NCBI GenBank assembly: GCA_934272745.1
Contig: CAKQSI010000029.1
Span: 1-23,998 of the forward strand
Source: an uncultured Clostridia bacterium
GTDB taxonomy: Bacteria > Bacillota > Clostridia > Christensenellales > Borkfalkiaceae
Length of the DNA: 23,998 nt
Direction of reading: 5' to 3'
Part shown: positions 1 through 5,218 of the stretch, piece by piece
Layout: each line of letters opens with the position of its first letter
Position numbering within the stretch: position 1 is the first letter of the stretch
Made by a program: the position numbers and the translations under genes
Notes under the pieces: model-generated
Database searches by the model: none
Told to the model about the DNA's origin: nothing
What the model saw: the letters and a program-made list of their open reading frames with translations, nothing else

Positions 1-13
1 CCTCGAAACGGCA

Positions 14-49
14 TAAAAAAAGAGAGAACATTTATCCTTGTTCTCTCTT
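14..49 (-). terminator. Intrinsic terminator, reverse strand
   Basis: An 11-bp perfect stem (20-30 with 39-49) has an 8-nt loop. Read on the reverse strand it is followed by a run of T (complement of 14-19), so it terminates leftward transcription. No gene was recognised between it and the tRNA terminator at 194-229. Confidence 0.75.
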
Positions 50-193
50 AAAAGATTTGTATTAAATTGTTGGTGTCAGGCGGTGATTAAAACGAAGTCG
101 TCAGTTCAAGTCCTGTTTTTTGAAAAATAGGTCAAAATGCAGCTCCTGAATTCAAATATTCCGCGAAGGGCGCGAACCACAAGATATGGCAAC

Positions 194-229
194 AAAAAAG
201 CACAAGACCTACTAGATCTTGTGCTTTTT
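194..229 (-). terminator. Terminator of the tRNA-Val unit
   Basis: An 8-bp perfect stem (GCACAAGA with TCTTGTGC) is flanked by A-rich and T-rich runs on the two sides, so it could work in both directions. It lies about 30 nt past the 3' end of the reverse-strand tRNA-Val and is its natural terminator. Confidence 0.8.
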
Positions 230-259
230 ATGTTTTGTAGCTTTTTCGTACTACAAAGA

Positions 260-336
260 TGGTAGGGATAGTAGGGCTCGAACCTATGACCTCCACCATG
301 TCAAGGTGGCGCTCTAACCAACTGAGCTATATCCCC
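260..336 (-). tRNA. tRNA-Val (anticodon GAC)
   Basis: On the reverse strand a full cloverleaf can be drawn. The 7-bp acceptor stem GGGGATA pairs with TATCCCT through a terminal G-U. The D arm is GCTC/GAGC, the anticodon stem CCACC/GGTGG has loop TTGACAT giving anticodon GAC, and the T loop is TTCGAGC. One A-C mismatch closes the T stem. The 3' CCA is encoded. The anticodon reads GUC/GUU valine codons. It has its own sigma-A promoter (392-420) and a downstream terminator (194-229), so it is a single-gene transcription unit. Confidence 0.96.
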
Positions 337-391
337 AAAAACGATGTGCCGAAAACCGGCAATTTGTCCGCCCTTTTCCGGCGGCTTGATT

Positions 392-420
392 AGAATACCA
401 CAATTCAGACGTTCTGTCAA
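392..420 (-). promoter_or_regulatory. Sigma-A promoter of tRNA-Val
   Basis: On the reverse strand, TTGACA (complement of 415-420) and TATTCT (complement of 392-397) are separated by 17 bp. The predicted start lies near 385, about 50 nt upstream of the mature tRNA 5' end. Confidence 0.85.
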
Positions 421-560
421 CTGATTTTTCCGGTTTTTCTCTTCTTTTTTTTCATTTCACGCGTAGCCTTGCCCGGAGTGCCGCCGTCTGCAAAGGCCGT
501 TTCTTATACCCGATATAAACAATCGTTATGCCGTAAAAGTGCATTTCGGGGCGTTTTTTC

Positions 561-589
561 TTGACTTAAACGCGCAAAACCGCTATAAT
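561..589 (+). promoter_or_regulatory. Sigma-A promoter of the metNIQ leader
   Basis: TTGACT (561-566) and TATAAT (584-589) have a 17-bp spacer, close to the sigma-A consensus. Transcription should start near 596, just ahead of the leader-peptide ribosome binding site. It is the only good promoter seen upstream of metN, about 500 bp away. Confidence 0.9.
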
Positions 590-619
590 TCCCCCATCAA
601 TTTCCGGAGGAACCGTTTG

Positions 620-703
620 ATGAAACCAGCTTTTTGCATGATGCATAAAAAAGCCATGTGCATGGAATTTGCCATGTGCCTTTTTCTCATGCGTCATAGT
701 TAA
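620..703 (+). CDS. Met/Cys-rich leader peptide of the methionine transporter operon
   Basis: This 27-codon ORF starts with ATG at 620, 9 nt after a strong GGAGG site (606-610), and ends with TAA at 701-703. Seven of 27 residues are Met (1, 7, 8, 13, 15, 19, 24) and three are Cys (6, 14, 20). Met codons are spread along its length, including an adjacent pair at 7-8. It is the first ORF on the transcript from the 561-589 promoter, is followed 43 nt later by an intrinsic terminator, and lies upstream of metNIQ. By analogy with trp/his leaders I infer that ribosome stalling at Met codons under methionine limitation controls readthrough. A Met/Cys/His-rich metal-binding micropeptide is an alternative. 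The ORF and its context are seen; the function is inferred. Confidence 0.75.
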   Translation: MKPAFCMMHKKAMCMEFAMCLFLMRHS

Positions 704-707
704 AGCG

Positions 708-760
708 GGAAACTTTTTTCCTTCCGGCATAAAAAGTCGAAAACGGGGCAGAAAGTTTTT
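708..760 (+). promoter_or_regulatory. Candidate antiterminator of the met leader
   Basis: Segment 708-718 can pair with 750-760 (11 consecutive pairs, three of them G-U). The right arm uses 750-755, which is also the 5' arm of the terminator, so the two structures exclude each other. 708-712 can instead form a small local hairpin with 717-721. A ribosome terminating at 701-703 would cover about 708-715 and block the antiterminator. One stalled at an upstream Met codon would leave it free. This is hand-paired and no energies were computed. Confidence 0.5.
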
Positions 761-780
761 AGGCTTTCTGCCCTTATTTT
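746..780 (+). terminator. Attenuator terminator before metN
   Basis: A perfect 10-bp stem (746-755 with 764-773) has an 8-nt loop and is followed by a T-rich tail (TTATTTT). It sits between the leader peptide stop codon and metN, about 320 nt before the metN start. If it always worked, metNIQ would not be transcribed from the only visible promoter, which argues that it is conditional. Confidence 0.85.
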
Positions 781-1084
781 ATGCCCGTCGCAATACCTAC
801 TGCAATGCCCGTCGCGGCGCGCGCCGAATGTGTGAATTTGATAAAATCGGCACAACGGCTCAGCGGCGGCGACTATGCGACTCTAAAAAAACGACCGGAA
901 CACGCCCGGCACGCCGCAACAAAAATAAGAGCCGCACACAACTCGGTATCGCGCCCAAACGAACACGGCACGACCCCGGCGCCGCACGCAAGTTCCAATG
1001 CCACGACCCCGGCACGCCGCGACAAAAATAAGCGCCGCGTTCCCGATTTAGCGGGACGTTATACAAAAATCGAACCTTTCTATC
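781..1084 (+). other. Long untranslated leader between attenuator and metN
   Basis: No convincing gene is present. Open frames here lack ribosome binding sites and give Arg/Pro/Ala-rich low-complexity translations. The stretch contains a short duplication near 781-818 (ATGCCCGTCGC twice) and the 28-nt direct repeat listed separately. No SAM riboswitch or T-box core motif was seen. Confidence 0.5.
908..1038. repeat. 28-nt imperfect direct repeat in the metN leader
   Basis: Positions 908-935 and 1011-1038 match at 26 of 28 positions. They share the core GGCACGCCGC followed by ACAAAAATAAG and GCCGC. They are 103 bp apart, upstream of the metN ribosome binding site. Confidence 0.7.
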
Positions 1085-1096
1085 AGGAGGCAACCG

Positions 1097-2128
1097 TTGC
1101 AACCGATCATCGAACTGAAAAATATCACCAAAACGTTTTCGTCCGCAAACGGCGAATTTACCGCCCTTGACGGCGTTTCCCTGACCGTAGAAGAGGGCGA
1201 CGTTTACGGCATCATCGGCGCTTCGGGCGCGGGAAAATCCACGCTGGTGCGCTGTATCAACCTGCTGGAACGCCCCACTTCGGGCACCGTTCTCATCGAA
1301 GGGCGCGACCTGATCTCCTGCAACAAAAGCGAACTTTTGAAGACCCGGCAGAAAATCGGCATGATTTTTCAGAATTTCTGCCTGTTGGAGCAGAAAAACT
1401 GTCTGGATAACGTGCGGTTTCCGCTGTCGGTTGCCGGCGTTCCCAAACAAAAAGCCAAAGCGCGCGCGGAAGAATTGCTTGCTCTTGTGGGGCTTTCGGA
1501 CAAGGCGAGGTCTTACCCCTCGCAACTTTCGGGCGGACAAAAACAGCGCGTCGCCATTGCCCGCGCCCTTGCCGCAGACCCCAAAGTACTGCTTTTAGAC
1601 GAAGCCACCAGCGCCCTCGACCCCAAAACCACCGATTCCATTTTGGAACTGCTGCTTTCCATTCATCAAAAAACCGGCATTACGATGGTATTCATCACAC
1701 ACGAAATGCGCGTGGTAGAAAGCGTGTGCAACAAAGTCGCCGTGATCGACGGCGGAAAAATCGTGGAAACCGGCAGCGTGAAGCAGGTCTTTTCGGCGCC
1801 CGTTTCCGATAAGGCAAAGGAACTGGTTCTGCCCCGCGCTCGTATTCTGAATCAACCGGCAGAAACCCTTGCCGACCCCCCGCAGAAGCGCAAATGCCTG
1901 CGCCTGATTTTCGACGGAGCGAAAAGCGACGCGCCCGTTTTATCCGAACTGGTCAAGAATCTGGGCGTAGATTTCAACATTCTGTTTGCGGAAACCAAAA
2001 CGGTTGCCGGCACCACCGTGGGGCAAATGCTCATCGAACTGCCCCAAAACCCCGCCGACCGCAAAGCCGCCGCCGAGTTTTTACAAAGCCGCGGCGTCAC
2101 CGTGCGGGAAGAAACGGCTTTCGTGTGA
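1097..2128 (+). CDS. metN: Methionine ABC transporter ATP-binding protein
   Basis: This is the ATPase subunit of the MetNIQ high-affinity methionine importer, acting on the cytoplasmic face of the membrane. At 343 aa it has the normal length. Walker A GASGAGKST is at residues 41-49, the ABC signature LSGGQKQR at 144-151, and Walker B with the D-loop, VLLLDEATSALD, at 164-175. The C-terminal ~75 residues fit the NIL regulatory domain that binds methionine and mediates trans-inhibition in the family. The start is TTG at 1097, set by AGGAGG at 1085-1090 with 6-nt spacing; there is no better ATG. metI and metQ follow on the same strand, but with gaps of 318 and 197 nt, unusually wide for this operon. 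Expression is probably governed by the upstream Met-rich leader and attenuator. Confidence 0.97.
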   Translation: MQPIIELKNITKTFSSANGEFTALDGVSLTVEEGDVYGIIGASGAGKSTLVRCINLLERPTSGTVLIEGRDLISCNKSELLKTRQKIGMIFQNFCLLEQKNCLDNVRFPLSVAGVPKQKAKARAEELLALVGLSDKARSYPSQLSGGQKQRVAIARALAADPKVLLLDEATSALDPKTTDSILELLLSIHQKTGITMVFITHEMRVVESVCNKVAVIDGGKIVETGSVKQVFSAPVSDKAKELVLPRARILNQPAETLADPPQKRKCLRLIFDGAKSDAPVLSELVKNLGVDFNILFAETKTVAGTTVGQMLIELPQNPADRKAAAEFLQSRGVTVREETAFV

Positions 2129-2446
2129 GTTTAAGGCAGATCACTTTCGCCCCGCGCGCGCCACATAGGAAAAAGAAAGTTTTTCTAAGCCCCTCCCCTC
2201 TTTTACCCAAGCGCGCGGCAGATAAACGTTTCGGAGTTTCCGACTTTCGTGCGAGCGCGGATAGCCCCGCCAGCGGGCAAAGAACGAACTTTCACCCCGT
2301 GCATAAACCAGACGGCTTTCGTATAAGCCGAGGATAAACGCTTTCACCCGCAAACAAACCAAACGATTTTTATCCTGAGCGGATAAGACGAATTTCCCCC
2401 GCACGCGATTCAACCGCTTTATCCGACTATTTTGAAGGAGAAACCC
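2129..2446 (+). other. metN-metI spacer
   Basis: This 318-nt gap holds no convincing gene, promoter or strong terminator. A weak hairpin near 2169-2184 (GAAAAA/TTTTTC) is present. The sequence is rich in loosely repeated short words (ATAAACG, CTTTC, CGAG). The metI ribosome binding site AAGGAG is at 2435-2440. Confidence 0.5.
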
Positions 2447-3103
2447 ATGTCAAACTTTTCTTTGTTTTTCAACGCTACGTTGGAAACGCTGTACATGACC
2501 GTCGCAGCCACTCTGCTTGCCTATGTACTCGGGCTTCCGACCGGTATTCTGCTTGCCGTGACCGACAAAAACGGCATCAAACCCAACCGCGTTTGCTATA
2601 CCGTGGTTGGAACGATCGTCAATATTTTGCGTTCCGTCCCCTTTCTGATCCTCATCGTGCTGCTGATTCCGGTAACGCGCGCCGTTGTCGGTACCTTTAT
2701 CGGTTCCACCGCCACCATTTTCCCGCTGACCGTCGCCGCGGCGCCCTACGTCGCACGACTGGTAGAATCTTCCTTAAAGGAAGTGGACGGCGGCACGATC
2801 GAAGCGGCGCGTTCTATGGGCGCTTCCGACTTCCGCGTCGTGACGAAAGTCATGCTGCCGGAAGCGCTGCCTTCCCTTCTCGTCGGATTTTCCATCGCGA
2901 TCACCACCATTCTGGGCTATTCCGCCATGGCGGGATTTATCGGCGGCGGCGGACTGGGCAACGTGGCGCAGACCTACGGCATTTATCGCTACAACACCAA
3001 AACCATGCTGATTTCGGTCGCAATTCTGGTCGTCATCGTGCAAGGGTTGCAGGCAATCGGCACTTATTTAGCCAAAAAGACCGACAAGCGGAAGAAACGC
3101 TGA
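2447..3103 (+). CDS. metI: Methionine ABC transporter permease
   Basis: This is the integral membrane permease subunit of MetNIQ, forming the channel with MetN. It has 218 aa, typical of MetI. Several hydrophobic segments are visible (about 13-37, 54-80, 87-105, 143-170, 186-208). The EAA loop that docks on MetN is EAARSMGASDFRVVTKVMLP, starting at residue 119. The glycine-rich GFIGGGGLG motif after it is typical of the family. ATG at 2447 is chosen because AAGGAG (2435-2440) lies 6 nt upstream. An in-frame TTG at 2432 would add five residues but has no ribosome binding site. It shares the operon with metN upstream and metQ downstream. Confidence 0.97.
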   Translation: MSNFSLFFNATLETLYMTVAATLLAYVLGLPTGILLAVTDKNGIKPNRVCYTVVGTIVNILRSVPFLILIVLLIPVTRAVVGTFIGSTATIFPLTVAAAPYVARLVESSLKEVDGGTIEAARSMGASDFRVVTKVMLPEALPSLLVGFSIAITTILGYSAMAGFIGGGGLGNVAQTYGIYRYNTKTMLISVAILVVIVQGLQAIGTYLAKKTDKRKKR

Positions 3104-3158
3104 CCGCCCGTTTACCACAATAACTACCCTGCCATACGGGGAAGAACCTACCTTAAGC

Positions 3159-3290
3159 AGCGGCGCCCGTTGCCGCTCCCCTCATATAAATAGCGGCGCC
3201 TGCTTCCCGGAAATCGACGCCGTAAAATCGCGGTGCCCTATGCGCCGCTCCGACAACGCGAAAAAGCAGCGGTATCCACCGCCGCATAAA
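3159..3290. repeat. Loose imperfect repeats in the metI-metQ spacer
   Basis: Related blocks beginning AGCGGCGCC (3159), AGCGGCGCC (3192), CGCGGTGCC (3229) and AGCGGTATCC (3268) recur every 33-39 nt across the 197-nt spacer. Conservation beyond the starting word is weak. The metQ ribosome binding site AAAGGAG is at 3288-3294. Confidence 0.4.
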
Positions 3291-3300
3291 GGAGAGAATT

Positions 3301-4140
3301 ATGAAAAAATTGTTACTCGCGCTTCTTGCGCTGTGCCTCACTACGTCCCTGTTCGCCTTTTCTTCCTGCGGGAAAAAAGACGACCCTTCGGTCATCACCG
3401 TCGGCGCGTCCCCCACGCCGCACGCCGAAATCCTGAACGTGGTGAAAGAGGAACTCAAAAAACAGGGCTATACGCTGAAGATTGTGGAATTCAACGACTA
3501 CATTCTGCCCAACGAGGGCGTGGAAAGCGGCGAACTGCTTGCAAACTACTTCCAGCACCAACCCTATTTGGACGACTACAACAAAAACAACGGCACGCAT
3601 ATCACGTCGGTTGCTTCCGTTCATTACGAACCGTTCGCCCTTTACGGCGCCGCGGCTTATCCTACGCTTTCCGCGCTGAAATCGGCGGTGGACGGCGGCA
3701 CGAAAGTGAAAATCGCCATTCCCAACGACGGCAGCAACGAAGCGCGCGCCCTGTTCCTTTTGCAGGAAAACGGCTTTCTGACCCTGAAAGCCGGCACCGG
3801 ATTCACTGCCACAAAGCAGGATATTGCCACCTGCCCGCAGAATCTGGAAATCGTGGAAATGGAAGCCGGCTTACTGCCCAACACGGTGAAGGGCAAGGAC
3901 GTTGCGGCAGCGGTCATCAACGGTAACTACGCCATTTCGTCCGGACTTTCTATTAAAAACGCGCTTGCAAAGGAAAAGAACGATTCCGCTGCGGCGACCA
4001 CCTACGCCAACATCATTGCGGTAAAGCAGGGCAATGAAAACGATCCCCGCGTAAAAGCGCTGGTTTCGGCGCTGAAAAGTCAGGCGGTCAAGAACTATAT
4101 CGCAGCGACCTACGGCGGCGGTGTCGTGGCGCTGTTTTAA
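3301..4140 (+). CDS. metQ: Methionine-binding lipoprotein (NlpA family)
   Basis: This is the extracellular substrate-binding subunit of MetNIQ, held on the outer face of the membrane by a lipid anchor. It has 279 aa. The N-terminus is a lipoprotein signal peptide: MKK, a hydrophobic core, then the lipobox-like FAFSSC with Cys23 as the predicted lipidated residue. The mature domain carries NlpA/MetQ features such as ITVGASPTPHAEILN near residue 35 and the YFQHQPYLDDYN block typical of the family. ATG 3301 has AAAGGAG with a short spacer. Specificity for D/L-methionine is inferred from the family and from metN/metI. The gene ends in a sequence that resembles the tandem repeat following it, and a terminator (4275-4312) closes the operon. 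Confidence 0.96.
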   Translation: MKKLLLALLALCLTTSLFAFSSCGKKDDPSVITVGASPTPHAEILNVVKEELKKQGYTLKIVEFNDYILPNEGVESGELLANYFQHQPYLDDYNKNNGTHITSVASVHYEPFALYGAAAYPTLSALKSAVDGGTKVKIAIPNDGSNEARALFLLQENGFLTLKAGTGFTATKQDIATCPQNLEIVEMEAGLLPNTVKGKDVAAAVINGNYAISSGLSIKNALAKEKNDSAAATTYANIIAVKQGNENDPRVKALVSALKSQAVKNYIAATYGGGVVALF

Positions 4141-4270
4141 GAGGTGACGCCGTTCGGAAAGGGTGCACGGTTATATGAGGTGGCACCATCCGGAACGATT
4201 GCACCGTTTTAAGAGGTGACGCCCTTTCTGAAATGGAACCGTTTTAAAAGGCAGCACCGTTTCTGAAGTA
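4141..4270. repeat. 36-bp imperfect tandem repeat after metQ
   Basis: Units begin exactly 36 bp apart at 4141, 4177 and 4213, with a degenerate fourth at about 4249. Shared words are GAGGTG(A/G)C(G/A)CC near the start and TGCACC/GTTTTAA near the end. The last bases of metQ (GCGCTGTTTTAA) match the end of a unit, so the array starts at the stop codon. No protein is predicted, since TAA recurs. Confidence 0.7.
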
Positions 4271-4274
4271 CCGT

Positions 4275-4312
4275 AGCCGGACAGAACTTCGTTCTGCCCG
4301 GCTGCGCCTTTT
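4275..4312 (+). terminator. Terminator of metNIQ
   Basis: An inverted repeat, AGCCGG-A-CAGAA with TTCTG-C-CCGGCT (4275-4303, one internal mismatch, loop about CTTCG), is followed by GCGCCTTTT. It lies 135 nt after metQ. Confidence 0.7.
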
Positions 4313-4320
4313 GAGTCCTT

Positions 4321-4358
4321 GCGCCGCTTGAATCGTGGCGCCACGATTCAAGCGGCGC
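4321..4358. repeat. Perfect 38-bp palindrome
   Basis: The two 19-nt arms 4321-4339 and 4340-4358 are exact reverse complements with no spacer; the centre is TGGCGCCA. No T run follows on either strand, so it is not an ordinary terminator. It starts 8 nt beyond the tail of the metQ terminator. Confidence 0.95.
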
Positions 4359-4409
4359 CACGACGAAATATTGAATTCCCGCAATTATTTTCGGTTCCAC
4401 ACGTTCCTT

Positions 4410-4434
4410 GCGGGCGATCAATGATCGACCCTAC
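4410..4434 (-). repeat. Short palindromic repeat, GTAGGGGCGA-N6-TCGCCCGC family, copy 1
   Basis: Reverse-strand copy of the dispersed family: GTAGGGTCGA, six bases, then TCGCCCGC. The inverted core is GCGATC/GATCG. Other copies are listed at 4945, 6395, 6484, 6924, 7024, 8816 and 8887. Confidence 0.7.
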
Positions 4435-4473
4435 AAGCGTCATCAATACATCCGCCCCGACCGATTGCTTATG

Positions 4474-4528
4474 CCCGGCAAACTTTGTCGCCCTTTTGCC
4501 TACGCCCCGGCAAACTTTGTCGCCCTTT
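4474..4528. repeat. 23-bp perfect direct repeat
   Basis: 4474-4496 and 4506-4528 are identical (core GGCAAACTTTGTCGCCC), with a 32-bp period. They lie in a non-coding stretch just before the hairpin at 4538. Confidence 0.9.
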
Positions 4529-4537
4529 CCCGATAAC

Positions 4538-4566
4538 GCCGCCGAAAAAAAGGGCGGCTATTTTTT
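4538..4566 (+). terminator. Intrinsic terminator in a non-coding region
   Basis: The stem GCCGCC (4538-4543) pairs with GGCGGC (4553-4558) and is followed by TATTTTTTG. No gene feeding it was identified other than readthrough from metNIQ. The following 4567-4710 has two copies of a CCCCTGAAGCA word and no gene. Confidence 0.65.
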
Positions 4567-4710
4567 GTAAAAAGCGGGCGGCACCACGCCCCCTGAAGCA
4601 ATGACGCCACACCCCTGAAGCAGCACTTCCCCTCAGACGCAGCCGCAATCTCCCGCACAAAAAGGAGGGGAATCCCGACAAATTCAGTAGAGTTTCTCCC
4701 ATAAAAACGG

Positions 4711-4739
4711 TTGACAAGCACAGTTCCTTCTGTTATACT
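4711..4739 (+). promoter_or_regulatory. Sigma-A promoter upstream of candidate sRNA and DUF3793-flavodoxin
   Basis: TTGACA (4711-4716) and TATACT (4734-4739) are separated by 17 bp. The predicted start is about 4746. A perfect palindrome (4749-4768) lies directly over the initial transcribed region, so control by a DNA-binding protein is likely. Confidence 0.9.
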
Positions 4740-4748
4740 GGTTCCAGA

Positions 4749-4768
4749 CTGTTAGCCGCCGCTAACAG
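4749..4768. promoter_or_regulatory. Palindromic operator, copy 1 (GTTAGC-N4-GCTAAC)
   Basis: CTGTTAGC-CGCC-GCTAACAG is a perfect inverted repeat starting 10 bp after the -10 box, ideal for repression. An identical half-site pair recurs at 4866-4881. The half-site resembles DtxR-family boxes in part, but the spacing differs and the regulator is unknown. Confidence 0.65.
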
Positions 4769-4809
4769 CAAGAACGACGCATCATTGCCGCACCCCCTGT
4801 CGCGGCAAA

Positions 4810-4855
4810 GCCGGAAAATTCTTTGCAAAGAATTTTCCGGCGGGCGCCTTTTCTT
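4810..4855 (+). terminator. Terminator of the candidate small RNA
   Basis: A perfect 32-bp palindrome (4810-4841; arms GCCGGAAAATTCTTTG and complement) is followed by GGGCGCCTTTTCTTT. It separates the promoter at 4711-4739 from the DUF3793 gene. Confidence 0.8.
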
Positions 4856-4865
4856 TAAACGAAGC

Positions 4866-4881
4866 GTTAGCAGTTGCTAAC
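4866..4881. promoter_or_regulatory. Palindromic operator, copy 2 (GTTAGC-N4-GCTAAC)
   Basis: GTTAGC-AGTT-GCTAAC has the same half-sites and spacing as copy 1, 115 bp downstream. No convincing promoter overlaps it, so it may be an auxiliary site (looping or roadblock) or belong to a promoter I could not see. Confidence 0.6.
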
Positions 4882-4944
4882 TACAGGCAGCGTGATAAAC
4901 GATTCTTTCCGATATGATATCGCAACGAAACGAATTCCCCATTC

Positions 4945-4970
4945 GCAGGGGCGACCGGCGTTCGCCCGCG
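4945..4970 (+). repeat. Short palindromic repeat family, copy 2
   Basis: Forward copy: GCAGGGGCGA, six bases (CCGGCG), then TTCGCCCGCG. It is slightly degenerate relative to the family consensus. Confidence 0.65.
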
Positions 4971-5068
4971 AAAAAGCGAGGCAGATGGTTCTTCGTAAAG
5001 AAAAAACGCAAATTGCACTTTTTATAAGCGAAAGCGTGTGAAACACTTCTCTGTAAAGAAAGTGCGGC

Positions 5069-5102
5069 AACCGCTTCCTTATTAAAAAGCAAGCGGTTTT
5101 TC
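5069..5102 (+). terminator. Hairpin with T tail upstream of DUF3793
   Basis: AACCGCTT (5069-5076) pairs with AAGCGGTT (5091-5098) over a 14-nt loop and is followed by TTTTC. It would be a second potential termination point between the promoter at 4711 and the DUF3793 gene. Confidence 0.5.
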
Positions 5103-5218
5103 ATAAAAACGCGCAGTTTCGACCATTCTGAAAGCGATACGATAAGCAAAACGCAGGCGGCAAAGTGCGGGGCAATAGCACAGCGCGCCCACAGTCAAGA
5201 CCAAAAAGGAGAGAAAGC

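Larger units (their letters stand above)
4746..4855 (+). ncRNA. Candidate structured small RNA or prematurely terminated leader
   Basis: From the predicted start to the T-rich tail, about 110 nt fold by eye into three consecutive hairpins. These are 4749-4768 (8-bp stem, loop CGCC), 4785-4808 (TTGCCGC/GCGGCAA, loop containing ACCCCCTGTC) and the 4810-4841 terminator. No start codon with a ribosome binding site is present inside. The C-rich loop is the kind of segment that pairs with Shine-Dalgarno sequences in known Gram-positive regulatory RNAs, so an antisense role is possible. Alternatively it is the attenuated leader of the downstream operon. Expression is not shown by sequence alone. Confidence 0.5.
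4882..5204 (+). other. Leader region before DUF3793
   Basis: No gene is convincing on either strand; open frames on the reverse strand lack ribosome binding sites. It contains a palindromic-repeat copy (4945-4970), a long-range GCACTTT/AAAGTGC pairing near 5013-5066, and a hairpin with a T tail at 5069-5102. Confidence 0.5.

Noticed and set aside
61..190. A tRNA-like 3' fragment (GTTCAAGTCCTG) near 105-116
   Set aside because: Only the T-loop words match. The stem does not pair well and no acceptor or anticodon arm is found, so a tRNA remnant or attachment site is not supported.
596..1090. SAM (S-box) riboswitch or Met T-box for metNIQ
   Set aside because: Neither the S-box core nor the T-box AGGGTGG-type sequence is visible by eye. 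An Infernal search would be decisive.
781..1170. Forward open frame overlapping the metN start
   Set aside because: It lacks a ribosome binding site, has a low-complexity Arg/Ala/Pro translation, and overlaps metN in another frame.
4877..5149. Reverse-strand open frame upstream of DUF3793
   Set aside because: It has no ribosome binding site, no recognisable motif, and runs through a palindromic repeat and hairpin.
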